DNA from: CAYUET01 sp964443875
GTDB taxonomy: Bacteria; Auribacterota; JAFGBW01
Reading direction: 5' to 3'
Assembly: GCA_964443875.1 (NCBI GenBank)
Contig: CAYUET010000031.1
Coordinates: 1 to 32,996 of the forward strand
DNA: 32,996 bases
Part shown: in pieces, positions 1 through 7,996 of the stretch
Layout of the letters: every line of letters starts with the position of its first letter
Position numbering within the stretch: position 1 is the first letter of the stretch
Position numbers and translations under genes: made by a program
Notes under the pieces: model-generated
What the model saw: only the letters and a program-made list of their open reading frames with translations
Database searches by the model: none
Told to the model about the DNA's origin: nothing

Positions 1-166
1 TAAAGGAGGGGGTTCCGGGGACAGCCGTAACCTTCATGATCCCGATGATCTCCTGGACCTTTAAAATCTCCAGACCGTACACCTCTTCTTTCAGCCTAAA
101 GGTGAGAAACTTACCTGCCCTCGCTTTTACGCCTTCGGCGTTATCCTGAAGCTTATTTTCTGTCAT
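1..166 (-). CDS. cheW: CheW chemotaxis adaptor, N-terminal part (cut by window edge)
   Basis: Reading left from an ATG at 166, the frame stays open to the window edge and encodes 55 residues. After a short polar leader it has the opening strand of the CheW fold (GKFLTFRLKEEVYGLEI), then KVQEIIG and VPGTPSF, which are hallmark CheW segments. CheW couples chemoreceptors to CheA at the inner face of the membrane. GAAGGAG lies 7 bases before the ATG. The gene follows the upstream receptor gene by 38 bases and is the last visible gene of a cheY-cheA-cache-mcp-mcp-cheW operon. CheA also ends in a CheW-like domain, but this short N-terminus directly entering the fold favours a free CheW. The C-terminal two thirds are not in the window. 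Confidence 0.9.
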   Translation of the reverse strand, partial: MTENKLQDNAEGVKARAGKFLTFRLKEEVYGLEILKVQEIIGIMKVTAVPGTPSF

Positions 167-204
167 ATAATTTCTCCTTCTGAATAGTCCCGGCCTATAA
201 AAAT

Positions 205-2241
205 TTATTCTGATTTGTCAGAACTTTTCAATTCTTCATCATTTAAAGGAATGACTTCTTCTTGTTTTATGACTTTATGTTCGACCATTTTGGGTTTGAT
301 CAACGTTTTTTTAACTCCTCCCAAACCTTCCCTGTGCACCTTGCCTTTTAAAGCCGTCTGCTGAAAACCGGAAGGATGTTTCGCCTTAACCGTTACCTGT
401 TCTGAAGATGAACGGGAGGCTTCCGAACGCCCTTTGACCAGAGCCACGAGCACATTAACAATATCCTGCACTTCATTCGCCTGCGCAGAAAGTTCCTCAC
501 TGGCTGAAGCCGATTCTTCCGAACTGGCGGCATTCGCCTGTACGACCTTATCCATCTCTGCCACAGCCTTGTTAACCTGCTCTATTCCCTGGGTCTGTTC
601 CTGACTTGCCGCTGAAATTTCAGAAACCAGATCCGCCACCTTTCTTACACTCACCGTAATCTTTTCCAGAGAAGCGGCTGTCTCAGCTGAAACCAAAACT
701 CCTCTTTCCGCATGCTTCTGAGAACCTTCTATAAGTGTGGCTGTATTTTTAGCCGCTTCAGCGCTTCTCTGGGCAAGATTCCGGACTTCCTCCGCCACCA
801 CGGCAAATCCTTTTCCGGCCTCTCCGGCACGGGCCGCTTCCACGGCAGCATTAAGGGCTAACAAATTGGTCTGAAAAGCAATATCATCAATGGTTTTCAC
901 AATCTTGGCGGTTTGATCCGAAGATTTCTTGATATCTTCAATGGCTGCGGAAAGGTTGGTCATGGAATCCTGCCCGCTCCTGACTAATTCAGCTGTGTCC
1001 ACCGTGAGTGTATTGGCCTGTTTGGCATTGTCCGATGTTTGTTTTGTCATACTTGACATTTCCTCAAGTGAAGAGGACGTTTCCTCAAGAGCAGAGGCCT
1101 GCTCACTCGCTGCCTCCGCCATCTGCTGACTGGATGAAGAAATCTGAGAAGAAGCAGAGGCAATCTGAATGGACCCCTGCTCCAGGGAAACAATAATCTT
1201 GTTCAATTGCCTTGAAATGGTGCGGCTTAAAAAAATACCCAAAAAGAGAGCCAGAAATGTTCCGCCGATCATTCCGGAAATGGAGGCTGTAATTGCATTT
1301 GCGGCACCTTTATCCGCCTGTGCCGAAACTTCTTCCGCTTTCCGGGTTTCATAGGCAATAATCTCGCTGGTCAAGGTCATACATTTCATCTGTTTTTCCT
1401 TGCATTTACCCAAAACCTGACTCACAATGGATTCATGTAGACTTCCCGATTTTTCAGCTTCTGTCTTTATCTGTTTCAATCCCTCCTGGACTTTATCAAA
1501 GGTAGGAATCAGCTGATCTTTTATTTTTTCTTTTGCAGAATTCACATCTTTATTATTCATTAAATCTTTAATTTCTCTAACTGTGGCATAAAATAAACCA
1601 AAAGAAGAGTCCATCTCCCTCATAGACTTCTGAATAATAGAATTCTTTGTTTTAAACTCTCTCAGCCATTTTCCAAGACGACTGGATGAAGAATCATCAT
1701 TCCCGGAAAACACCTCCCCCGAATCCAGCATCTTGTAAACATTCATGAGAATCCCGGTGTTATCCAGTGTGAATTGTTCAAGTGTAACAAGAAATCTACC
1801 CGGGTCTAAAATATCACTTTCCTCCAGCTTCTTGCACAGATCGAAATACACATTATTCTCCTCCCTCCACTCGGAAACAAGACCAAGAAAATCCTTCCAC
1901 CTGGATGCTTCTTCCGGTGACTGAGGCAAAGCTTCATAGGCTTTCATCGCCTCTCCATACTGACCCCGGGCGATCGCCAAGGTATCATACTGAACTTTAC
2001 GCTCCTCCAGACTGATTTTCGTACTCATCAGTGTAACCTGGATCGCTTTAATAATTTCAAGATTCTGTTTAATGGTCGCCAGATTTTGAATGCTTGGCAA
2101 GGTCTCTTTGGAAATGGATACCAGATGGCCTCTCAAACCCGCTACATTCTTCCACCCTATCCCCCCTACAAAAAGGGTTATGACGGCCACAGCCAAAAAA
2201 CTGAGCAGCAGCTTTGTTCCTAATTTCATATTGGAAATCAT
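205..2241 (-). CDS. Methyl-accepting chemotaxis protein, no recognisable HAMP domain
   Basis: A 678-residue transmembrane chemoreceptor. TM1 spans about residues 10-30, a mostly helical periplasmic region (about 31-315) looks like a four-helix-bundle sensor, and TM2 lies at about 316-339. The cytoplasmic signalling domain follows almost directly. Its hairpin tip (about 455-493) holds AFQTNLLALNAAVEAARAGE and GFAVVAEEVRNLAQRSA, the contact surface for CheA and CheW. Paired Glu/Gln-rich helices such as LEETSSSLEEMSS are likely methylation regions. The residues after TM2 do not show the usual HAMP helix-connector-helix pattern. The C-terminus (EEVIPLNDEELKSSDKSE) resembles that of the neighbouring receptor. 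AGGAG lies six bases before the ATG. The ligand cannot be inferred. This is the distal member of a tandem receptor pair, probably an old duplication because only the signalling halves match closely. Confidence 0.95.
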   Translation of the reverse strand: MISNMKLGTKLLLSFLAVAVITLFVGGIGWKNVAGLRGHLVSISKETLPSIQNLATIKQNLEIIKAIQVTLMSTKISLEERKVQYDTLAIARGQYGEAMKAYEALPQSPEEASRWKDFLGLVSEWREENNVYFDLCKKLEESDILDPGRFLVTLEQFTLDNTGILMNVYKMLDSGEVFSGNDDSSSSRLGKWLREFKTKNSIIQKSMREMDSSFGLFYATVREIKDLMNNKDVNSAKEKIKDQLIPTFDKVQEGLKQIKTEAEKSGSLHESIVSQVLGKCKEKQMKCMTLTSEIIAYETRKAEEVSAQADKGAANAITASISGMIGGTFLALFLGIFLSRTISRQLNKIIVSLEQGSIQIASASSQISSSSQQMAEAASEQASALEETSSSLEEMSSMTKQTSDNAKQANTLTVDTAELVRSGQDSMTNLSAAIEDIKKSSDQTAKIVKTIDDIAFQTNLLALNAAVEAARAGEAGKGFAVVAEEVRNLAQRSAEAAKNTATLIEGSQKHAERGVLVSAETAASLEKITVSVRKVADLVSEISAASQEQTQGIEQVNKAVAEMDKVVQANAASSEESASASEELSAQANEVQDIVNVLVALVKGRSEASRSSSEQVTVKAKHPSGFQQTALKGKVHREGLGGVKKTLIKPKMVEHKVIKQEEVIPLNDEELKSSDKSE

Positions 2242-2285
2242 AGCTATCTCCTCTCTTTATTCTGGGAAATTCATCCCTTTCCGGT

Positions 2286-4058
2286 TTAAAACCCCTTTAA
2301 TTCATCTTCATTCAAAGAAATTACTTCCTGAGATTTCACAATACGGGTTTCAGGTCTCGGTTTGATCAGGGGAGCTGTTTTCCCGGCAATTGCAGACCTT
2401 TTCGTTCCTCCTCCTGAAGACTTTTCCGGAGGATTCTCTCTTTTGTCTGTTCCTGAAGCCGTTCCATTAACGAGGACGACCAGGGACTCCACTATCTGAT
2501 TCAATTCCCTGGCCTGAGCTGAAAGTTCTTCGCTGGTGGATGCAGATTCTTCAGAATTGGCTGCATTGGTTTGTACCCCTTTATCGATTTCAGCTACAGC
2601 CGTGTTAATCTGCTCAATTCCGCGGGCCTGTTCTCTGGAGGCTTCCGATATTTCAGAGACCAGCCCCGCCACTTTTTTGGAACTCACCGTGATTTTCTCA
2701 AGAGAATCTGCCGTTTCCCCTACCACGATGACTCCCTGCTGAGAATTTTTCTGGGATTGTTCAATCAGGGCTGCGGTTGTTTTAGCGGCTTCGGCACTTC
2801 TCTGGGCGAGATTCCGCACTTCCTCCGCAACAACGGCAAAACCCTTTCCGGCCTCCCCGGCACGGGCTGCCTCCACGGCCGCATTCAGGGCCAGAAGGTT
2901 CGTTTGAAAGGCAATTTCATCAATGGTCCTCACAATCTTCGCTGTTTCATCGGATGATTTTTTGATTTCTGAAATGGCGGTGGAAAGCTTCTGCATCCGG
3001 CTTTGTCCGTTCACGATATGCTCATTGGTTTCACGCGTGAGTTTATCCGCATTCTGGGAATTTTCGGAGTTTTGTTTGGTCATGGAAGAAAGTTCTTCAA
3101 GAGAAGAAGAAGTTTCTTCAAGGCTTGAAGCCTGTGCGCCTGAAGCTTCAGCCATCTGCTGACTGATTTCCGACACATGACTGGAGGCAGAAGCCACCTG
3201 ATCCGCCCCGGCTCTTAAGCTTTGCGCCGCACGAAACAAGGGTCCGATAATCGATTTTCCTATAAAAAAAGCAACACTGGGGATGATGAGAAGCAGTAAA
3301 ATTCCTATGATTAAAAAAACCGTTACAAGCCGTTCGGTTTCTCCGTTGATCTTTCTGGTTAAGTTCATGACCTCCGTATTTCTTTTATCCACCTCGCTAT
3401 TGTTGACATTGACCCTCTCTTTTTTTTGCCCCACAGAAGCAATAAGCTTTTCAATTTCCTCTTCCTGGACCGTTTTTAATTGATCCACAATCTCTCTCAC
3501 CTCTGTGAACGCCTTGAAGGCTGCGCCTTCATCACTTGATTTTCTCGCAAACATAAGCTTTCCGGGGGCTGCTGCCTGGAAGATTACCTTACGCGATTTT
3601 TCCTTCCAGACTGCAAAAACCTCATTGAATTTTGCGTGTAACTCACGGGCTTTTCCTGAATCAAAGGCTTTCGAAGCCTTGTTGACGCGGGATTCTGTCT
3701 GGTCAATATTTTCCTGGTTGGCCTGGTCCGCCTTTTTCATAGTTTCATCATCATTTGCAACCAGGGCCATTTTTTCTGCAATAACCGCCTGATGCAAATC
3801 TCTGTCGGCTTCAAGAAGCAGGACAATACTGTCCTGCTTCTCCTGAAGTTCTGGAATATCCGTATTGATGAGCGGAAGCATATCTTCCTGAATCAAAGGT
3901 AAAACATTCTTCTCAATCAATACCTGAAACTGGTTATAGACAACATTCTCAAGATTCTTCTTGGCATTCTGAAGCCCGCTCCAACCGCTGAAAAGAATGA
4001 CCATCAAACCTAAAATCGGAACAGAAATAAGTGAAATTATTTTACCTTTGAGACCCAT
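2286..4058 (-). CDS. Methyl-accepting chemotaxis protein, no recognisable HAMP domain
   Basis: A 590-residue chemoreceptor with TM1 at about residues 5-25, a helical periplasmic domain (about 28-242), TM2 at about 243-266, and a cytoplasmic signalling domain with the conserved tip (about 378-422: EIAFQTNLLALNAAVEAARA, then GFAVVAEEVRNLAQR). TM2 leads into the signalling helices through a short linker (IIGPLFRAAQSL) with no convincing HAMP. The protein ends in QEVISLNEDELKGF, matching the C-terminal tail of the downstream paralogue. GGAGG sits five bases before the ATG. It starts only 14 bases after the gene for a secreted Cache protein, so the two are probably co-translated, and the Cache protein could present a ligand to this receptor. 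That pairing is inference from position only. Confidence 0.95.
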   Translation of the reverse strand: MGLKGKIISLISVPILGLMVILFSGWSGLQNAKKNLENVVYNQFQVLIEKNVLPLIQEDMLPLINTDIPELQEKQDSIVLLLEADRDLHQAVIAEKMALVANDDETMKKADQANQENIDQTESRVNKASKAFDSGKARELHAKFNEVFAVWKEKSRKVIFQAAAPGKLMFARKSSDEGAAFKAFTEVREIVDQLKTVQEEEIEKLIASVGQKKERVNVNNSEVDKRNTEVMNLTRKINGETERLVTVFLIIGILLLLIIPSVAFFIGKSIIGPLFRAAQSLRAGADQVASASSHVSEISQQMAEASGAQASSLEETSSSLEELSSMTKQNSENSQNADKLTRETNEHIVNGQSRMQKLSTAISEIKKSSDETAKIVRTIDEIAFQTNLLALNAAVEAARAGEAGKGFAVVAEEVRNLAQRSAEAAKTTAALIEQSQKNSQQGVIVVGETADSLEKITVSSKKVAGLVSEISEASREQARGIEQINTAVAEIDKGVQTNAANSEESASTSEELSAQARELNQIVESLVVLVNGTASGTDKRENPPEKSSGGGTKRSAIAGKTAPLIKPRPETRIVKSQEVISLNEDELKGF

Positions 4059-4072
4059 ATTAACCTCCTTGA

Positions 4073-4672
4073 TTAAAGCGCGCTCACATTGATACCGCAG
4101 CAGACCGACCCTATGACTGCGCCATTTTCATCCAGAATAGGGACCGAAACCTGCTGTGTCACAACATTGACGGATTTATCCATTTTTTCTTTTTCAATCA
4201 AGACCCCGCCTTTGCCTCCGTTGTAAACTTTCTGCCATTTGGGCTCATCTCCCTGCCAGTAATCACTCGTCAGACGGTTCTGCCCCACATTTCCGCCCTG
4301 ATTGTCCATCACAAAAATTTCCGCAATCGCGGGATTGGAAGCGGCAAAGGCTATGAGCTCCCTGGCGCAGGCATTATTCATTTTTTCCGTCTGAATGGGG
4401 AGTTCATCCTCTGCGTTACTCCATTCCTCATCTATTTTCTTGATTTCAGCCATTGACATATTTTTGGCATTCTGCGCTTTAACTTCCGTCACAAGAACAG
4501 GGTTTGTCCCCAACATAAGCAATTTGTCGCGGGTAAACTGTTTGACTTTATCCGATCCGTCTGGAGAAGCCGCCACTAAAGCGGCTAATTGTTCAAGAAC
4601 TGAAGCCTGGCTCTGGCAATAGCCCCATCCCGCAAGAAAAACAATGATCATGATTATTGATACTCTTTTCAT
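4073..4672 (-). CDS. Stand-alone secreted Cache/PDC-like sensor protein in the che operon
   Basis: About 199 residues. The N-terminus (MKRVSIIMIIVFLAGWGYC, ending SQA) is a Sec signal peptide with no following membrane helix, so the mature protein should be periplasmic. Residues about 105-199 resemble a single Cache/PDC sensor domain: FVMDNQGGNVGQNRLTSDYW, then GDEPKW, then VSVPILDENGAVIGSVCCGI, which is the closing strand pattern of Cache folds. There is no signalling domain, so it cannot signal alone. The reading frame is open upstream to 4813, but that region overlaps the end of cheA, and GAGGAG at 4682-4687 supports a start at 4672 (spacing 9) or 4678 (spacing 3). It is flanked by cheA and a receptor gene. 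A ligand-binding partner for the adjacent receptors is the simplest guess. The fold call rests on motif similarity. Confidence 0.7.
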   Translation of the reverse strand: MKRVSIIMIIVFLAGWGYCQSQASVLEQLAALVAASPDGSDKVKQFTRDKLLMLGTNPVLVTEVKAQNAKNMSMAEIKKIDEEWSNAEDELPIQTEKMNNACARELIAFAASNPAIAEIFVMDNQGGNVGQNRLTSDYWQGDEPKWQKVYNGGKGGVLIEKEKMDKSVNVVTQQVSVPILDENGAVIGSVCCGINVSAL

Positions 4673-4706
4673 CTTCATCTTCTCCTCTTTGTTTATTGGG
4701 TACTGT

Positions 4707-7148
4707 TTATACACTTGCCGCTTTAATGATTCCGGCAATATCCAAAATAAGACCCACGGTTCCATCCGGAAGGATAGCGCCCCCGGTAACCCCCGGAGTA
4801 TCCGTAAAGGCATCTCCTAAATTTTTAATAACAATTTCCTGCTGCCCCAAAAGCTCATCCACCAGAAGACCTGCTGTTCTCCCGTCATTTTCCACAACCA
4901 CAATCAGCCCCTCCTGGGGTTTTTCACAGCAATGCTCTACATGAAACAGATTTCCAAGTCTGACCAGAGAAACGATATGTCCCAGAAACTTGAAGGTTTC
5001 TCCTTTTCCAAGAATGGTGGAAATATCATTCTCTTTAGGGCGAAAGGAATTCAAAATTGAAAGAGTGGGCAGAATGTAGCGCTCTTTGCCCACACGGATA
5101 ATCATTCCGTCTATAATTGCCAGGGTAAGCGGAAGCCGGACAATAAAAGTCGTCCCTTTATCGGGGGCACTTGAGATATCAATCTTGCCCCGCAGAGACT
5201 CAATATTTCTTTTAACCACATCCATTCCGACTCCTCTCCCGGAAACTTCCGTGACAACCTTGGCTGTGGAAAATCCGGGGGCAAACATGAAATTAAAAAT
5301 TTCATTTTCTGTAAGATTATCCTCGGGCTTTGCCAGTCCCTTCTCAATTGCTTTTTTCAGGATAGCCTCCCTGTTAACCCCCTTTCCGTCATCAGCAATT
5401 TCAATGCAGATATTCCCGCCTTTGTGATAAGCCTTAAGATCAACCCGGCCCAGGGGATTTTTACCCTTCTTTTTCCTGTCCTCTGCCGAATCCTCGATTC
5501 CATGATCCACAGAATTCCGGATCATATGAACCAAAGGGTCATTCAGCTTGTCCACCATGCTTTTGTCCAGTTCCGTATCTTCTCCTGAAATGACGAGTTC
5601 AACCTGTTTTCCCATTTTCCGTGCAACATCCCGGACCACCCGGGACATTTTTAAAAAAGTACTTTTCAGGGGAACCAGCCGAAGGGTCATGGAAATTTCC
5701 TGAAGCTCACTGGTAATTTTTTTCATGTGTTCCATATTTTTCTGTAACAAAGGATCACCGGTTTTTTCCGCCAATTGTCCTACCATGGAATGCGAAATGA
5801 CCAGCTCACCGATCATGTTGACAATTCTATCCAGTTTATCGATCTGGATACGGATGGAATCATCCTGGCCTGTGCTTTGGGCCTGAGCCTCTATAGCTCC
5901 GCCCTCTTTGTGTTCTTCCGGTGAGGCTTCTTCCTTTTTAGTCACCTGCACCTCAAAGCCGATTTCCCCCCGTTGGAGTTTCTGAAGGATTTCCACCATT
6001 TGCGGAATTTCTTTATCTATTTTTATTTTTCCGCCTTTTTTTGCCGCTATTTCAACGCCTGAAATCAGGACTTTCAGTTTGTCAATTACCTTAAGCGATG
6101 TTTCTGCGGACAAAGGCGACATATGAATCTGCTTATTCCGGATTTTATCAAAAAGACTCTCCGCTTCATGGGTCAGAGCACAAATATCCTTAAGGTGTAA
6201 AAAACCCGCAATCCCCTTGATGGTATGAAACCCTCTGAACAGCTTGTTGATGTTGTCAGGAATGTTTTCTCCGGCCTCCACCTTTAAAAGTGCATTTTCA
6301 GCCTGCTCCAGATGCTCCCGGGATTCATTGACAAAATCCAGACAAAAACCCGGCTCTTCTGTCAGCTCCATCTCCTCTTCCTGAACTTCCTTTTTTTCCT
6401 CCACCTCTTCTGTCCTGCTTTTAATATACTCTAAAATGGCATGACCATCGACATCCACAATCCCTTTCCGGAATTCAATCAGAGCCAATAAAAGCCAATC
6501 CTTGAATTTCAGGACCACTTCCGCTGAAAATTTTTCTTTCTTTTTCTGAAGATACGATTCCAAGGTATGCGCCACTTCTTCGAGTCTGACCAGATCCAGG
6601 ACTCCGGCTTCTCCCTTGAGTGTGTGGATGATTCTTAAAAGATCGTTAAACTTTGTTTCTTGAAAACCTTTCTGCTCAAGCTCCATGCTGAGTTCTTCCA
6701 TGCGTTCCAGAACCATGTCCTGTTTTTGAAGAAATTCCTGAAAAATGGAATCTCCCAGAAAAGAAGGTTTTACAATAGGCGCCCTTTCCTCTTTTTTTGC
6801 AGGAGAGGATTCAACGGGACCAGGCGCTTCAGCTATCTTCTCCTCTGCCTTTTCCGGGTTCTCCTGACCATTGTCTTTTTTCCGGCAGGATTGCTGAATT
6901 TTTGAAAGATTCTGCCGAATCTCATTCAGGTCTTTCCCAGGATCGCTGGAATCGCTTTTCATTATGTTTTCTATAAGTTCAAGATTCTTTTCAGCCATAG
7001 GAGCAGCCATGCTATATTTGTGTTTATGAAACAGTTTACTGAGATCGGTAAATAAGGTATGCATTTCTGCCAGAGCCGGGAGGTCGGATGCCTCTATCAA
7101 AAGAATCATTTCTGAAACCTTCTCCAGCAATCCATCAATTTTTTTCAT
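4707..7148 (-). CDS. cheA: CheA histidine kinase with two HPt domains
   Basis: An 813-residue chemotaxis kinase. After a helical N-terminal segment (1-88) and an acidic linker come HPt 1 with phosphoacceptor H175 (IIHTLKGEAG) and HPt 2 with H308 (GFHTIKGIAG). These are followed by the dimerisation domain (about 432-500), the ATPase domain with N-box (DPLVHMIRNSVDHGIE, N545), G1 (DDGKG), F-box (FMFAPGFSTA) and G2 (GRGVGMD), and a C-terminal CheW-like regulatory domain (about 675-805). I see no clear P2 CheY-docking domain. A GTG at 7154 is in frame, but GGAGAGGAG lies five bases before the ATG at 7148, so I chose the ATG. The start overlaps the end of the CheY-like gene by 14 bases, which suggests translational coupling. 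Duplicate HPt sites imply two phosphorylation routes or an alternative partner, a point taken up in the findings. Confidence 0.96.
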   Translation of the reverse strand: MKKIDGLLEKVSEMILLIEASDLPALAEMHTLFTDLSKLFHKHKYSMAAPMAEKNLELIENIMKSDSSDPGKDLNEIRQNLSKIQQSCRKKDNGQENPEKAEEKIAEAPGPVESSPAKKEERAPIVKPSFLGDSIFQEFLQKQDMVLERMEELSMELEQKGFQETKFNDLLRIIHTLKGEAGVLDLVRLEEVAHTLESYLQKKKEKFSAEVVLKFKDWLLLALIEFRKGIVDVDGHAILEYIKSRTEEVEEKKEVQEEEMELTEEPGFCLDFVNESREHLEQAENALLKVEAGENIPDNINKLFRGFHTIKGIAGFLHLKDICALTHEAESLFDKIRNKQIHMSPLSAETSLKVIDKLKVLISGVEIAAKKGGKIKIDKEIPQMVEILQKLQRGEIGFEVQVTKKEEASPEEHKEGGAIEAQAQSTGQDDSIRIQIDKLDRIVNMIGELVISHSMVGQLAEKTGDPLLQKNMEHMKKITSELQEISMTLRLVPLKSTFLKMSRVVRDVARKMGKQVELVISGEDTELDKSMVDKLNDPLVHMIRNSVDHGIEDSAEDRKKKGKNPLGRVDLKAYHKGGNICIEIADDGKGVNREAILKKAIEKGLAKPEDNLTENEIFNFMFAPGFSTAKVVTEVSGRGVGMDVVKRNIESLRGKIDISSAPDKGTTFIVRLPLTLAIIDGMIIRVGKERYILPTLSILNSFRPKENDISTILGKGETFKFLGHIVSLVRLGNLFHVEHCCEKPQEGLIVVVENDGRTAGLLVDELLGQQEIVIKNLGDAFTDTPGVTGGAILPDGTVGLILDIAGIIKAASV

Positions 7149-7560
7149 GAACACTCCTCTCCGTTTTCAATTTCAAAGCATTTTCAACCTGCTCCAGTAA
7201 TTCCAAAGGTTTAAAAGGTTTGATCATATAAGGTACGGCATAAACGGATTCCAGTTGATGCAGAGTTTCCTCATCACTGTAGCCGGTAATCACCAGAACC
7301 GGAATATCAATGTCGGTTTTTTTAAGTTCTTCCATGAGTTCCGTTCCCGTAAGGATCGGCATTTGAATATCGGTCAGCACCAGATCAACAGGGCAGGAGG
7401 AATGCTTGCATGCTGCAATACGGTTTACCGCGCCCAAACCATCCTGAACACATTCTACCTGGTATCCCGCTTTGCGCAGAATAATGTAAATTGAATTGGC
7501 TGTCTCTTCTTCGTCTTCGACAACCAGAATAAAAGCTTTCAAGCTCTTTTTCTTTTTCAT
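7135..7560 (-). CDS. CheY-like single-domain response regulator
   Basis: A 141-residue receiver domain with no output domain. The acidic pocket is E15/D16/E17 (VVEDEEE), the phosphoacceptor is D64 (LVLTDIQMP), the switch Thr is T92 (LVITGYS) and the conserved Lys is K114 (MIKPF). It is the first gene of the che operon and overlaps cheA by 14 bases, so it is the probable CheA substrate. Whether it acts on a flagellar motor, a pilus or another output cannot be read from the sequence, because no fli, pil or diguanylate cyclase gene is present. The Shine-Dalgarno match is poor: AGGG lies only three bases from the ATG. I call it CheY-like rather than CheY because the His/Asp relay of CheA clusters for non-flagellar outputs uses similar receivers. 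Confidence 0.93.
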   Translation of the reverse strand: MKKKKSLKAFILVVEDEEETANSIYIILRKAGYQVECVQDGLGAVNRIAACKHSSCPVDLVLTDIQMPILTGTELMEELKKTDIDIPVLVITGYSDEETLHQLESVYAVPYMIKPFKPLELLEQVENALKLKTERSVHEKN

Positions 7561-7996
7561 AACCCTAATAGTTGCAGAAGCCGTGCCCGTTTTTAAAAAA
7601 AAGGTTTATTTTTTATCCGGTTTTCTATAAAAAGGTCCGCCTCCTCAAGATCTGTATTATTAAATCCTATCCTCTCAATGTTACATAAGTTCATTGTAAC
7701 ATGTATGGAATATTCAACACCTTTTGTCTGAAGAGATTCTTAAAAGAGGTTATTTTTTCACTTAAATGAAAGACTTATTATTTTTCAGTTTTTTGATCGA
7801 GGCTCTTTTATATTTCTGATTTCCAAATTCAGAGGTGAAACAAAAATTGACAGTTTTTTAGTAGAACTTTCTTAATCCATTATAAATAAAATGGTTAAAG
7901 CATAATTACCAAAATTGACAAAACAACTTTGGATTCGGTGGGAAATGTTCAAACTTGTACTACCTCGTCAATTCCCTCTTACGCGCAAAATTCGGG
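7561..7996. other. Non-coding stretch upstream of the che operon
   Basis: These 436 AT-rich bases separate the che operon from the upstream histidine kinase gene, both on the minus strand. I find no convincing open frame, tRNA or known RNA. It contains the inverted repeat at 7678-7702, a GG-N10-GC pair at 7574-7587 resembling a sigma-54 core on the minus strand, and an isolated GAGGAGG near 7640 on the minus strand that has no start codon after it. I do not see a clear sigma-70 promoter or a hairpin terminator for the kinase gene. Confidence 0.6.
7678..7702. promoter_or_regulatory. Perfect 8+8 inverted repeat, candidate operator of the che operon
   Basis: ATGTTACA, a nine-base spacer, then TGTAACAT: the two arms are exact reverse complements. 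The centre lies about 130 bases before the start of the CheY-like gene. Exact arms with a 17-base centre-to-centre distance suit a dimeric helix-turn-helix regulator rather than a terminator, as the arms are AT-rich and no T-run follows. No regulator gene lies beside it, so the cognate protein is unknown. Confidence 0.45.

Noticed and set aside
4073..4813. Longer version of the Cache protein starting at 4813
   Set aside because: The first 45 or so residues overlap the cheA coding end in another frame, have no ribosome site and hide a clear signal peptide that begins at 4672 or 4678.
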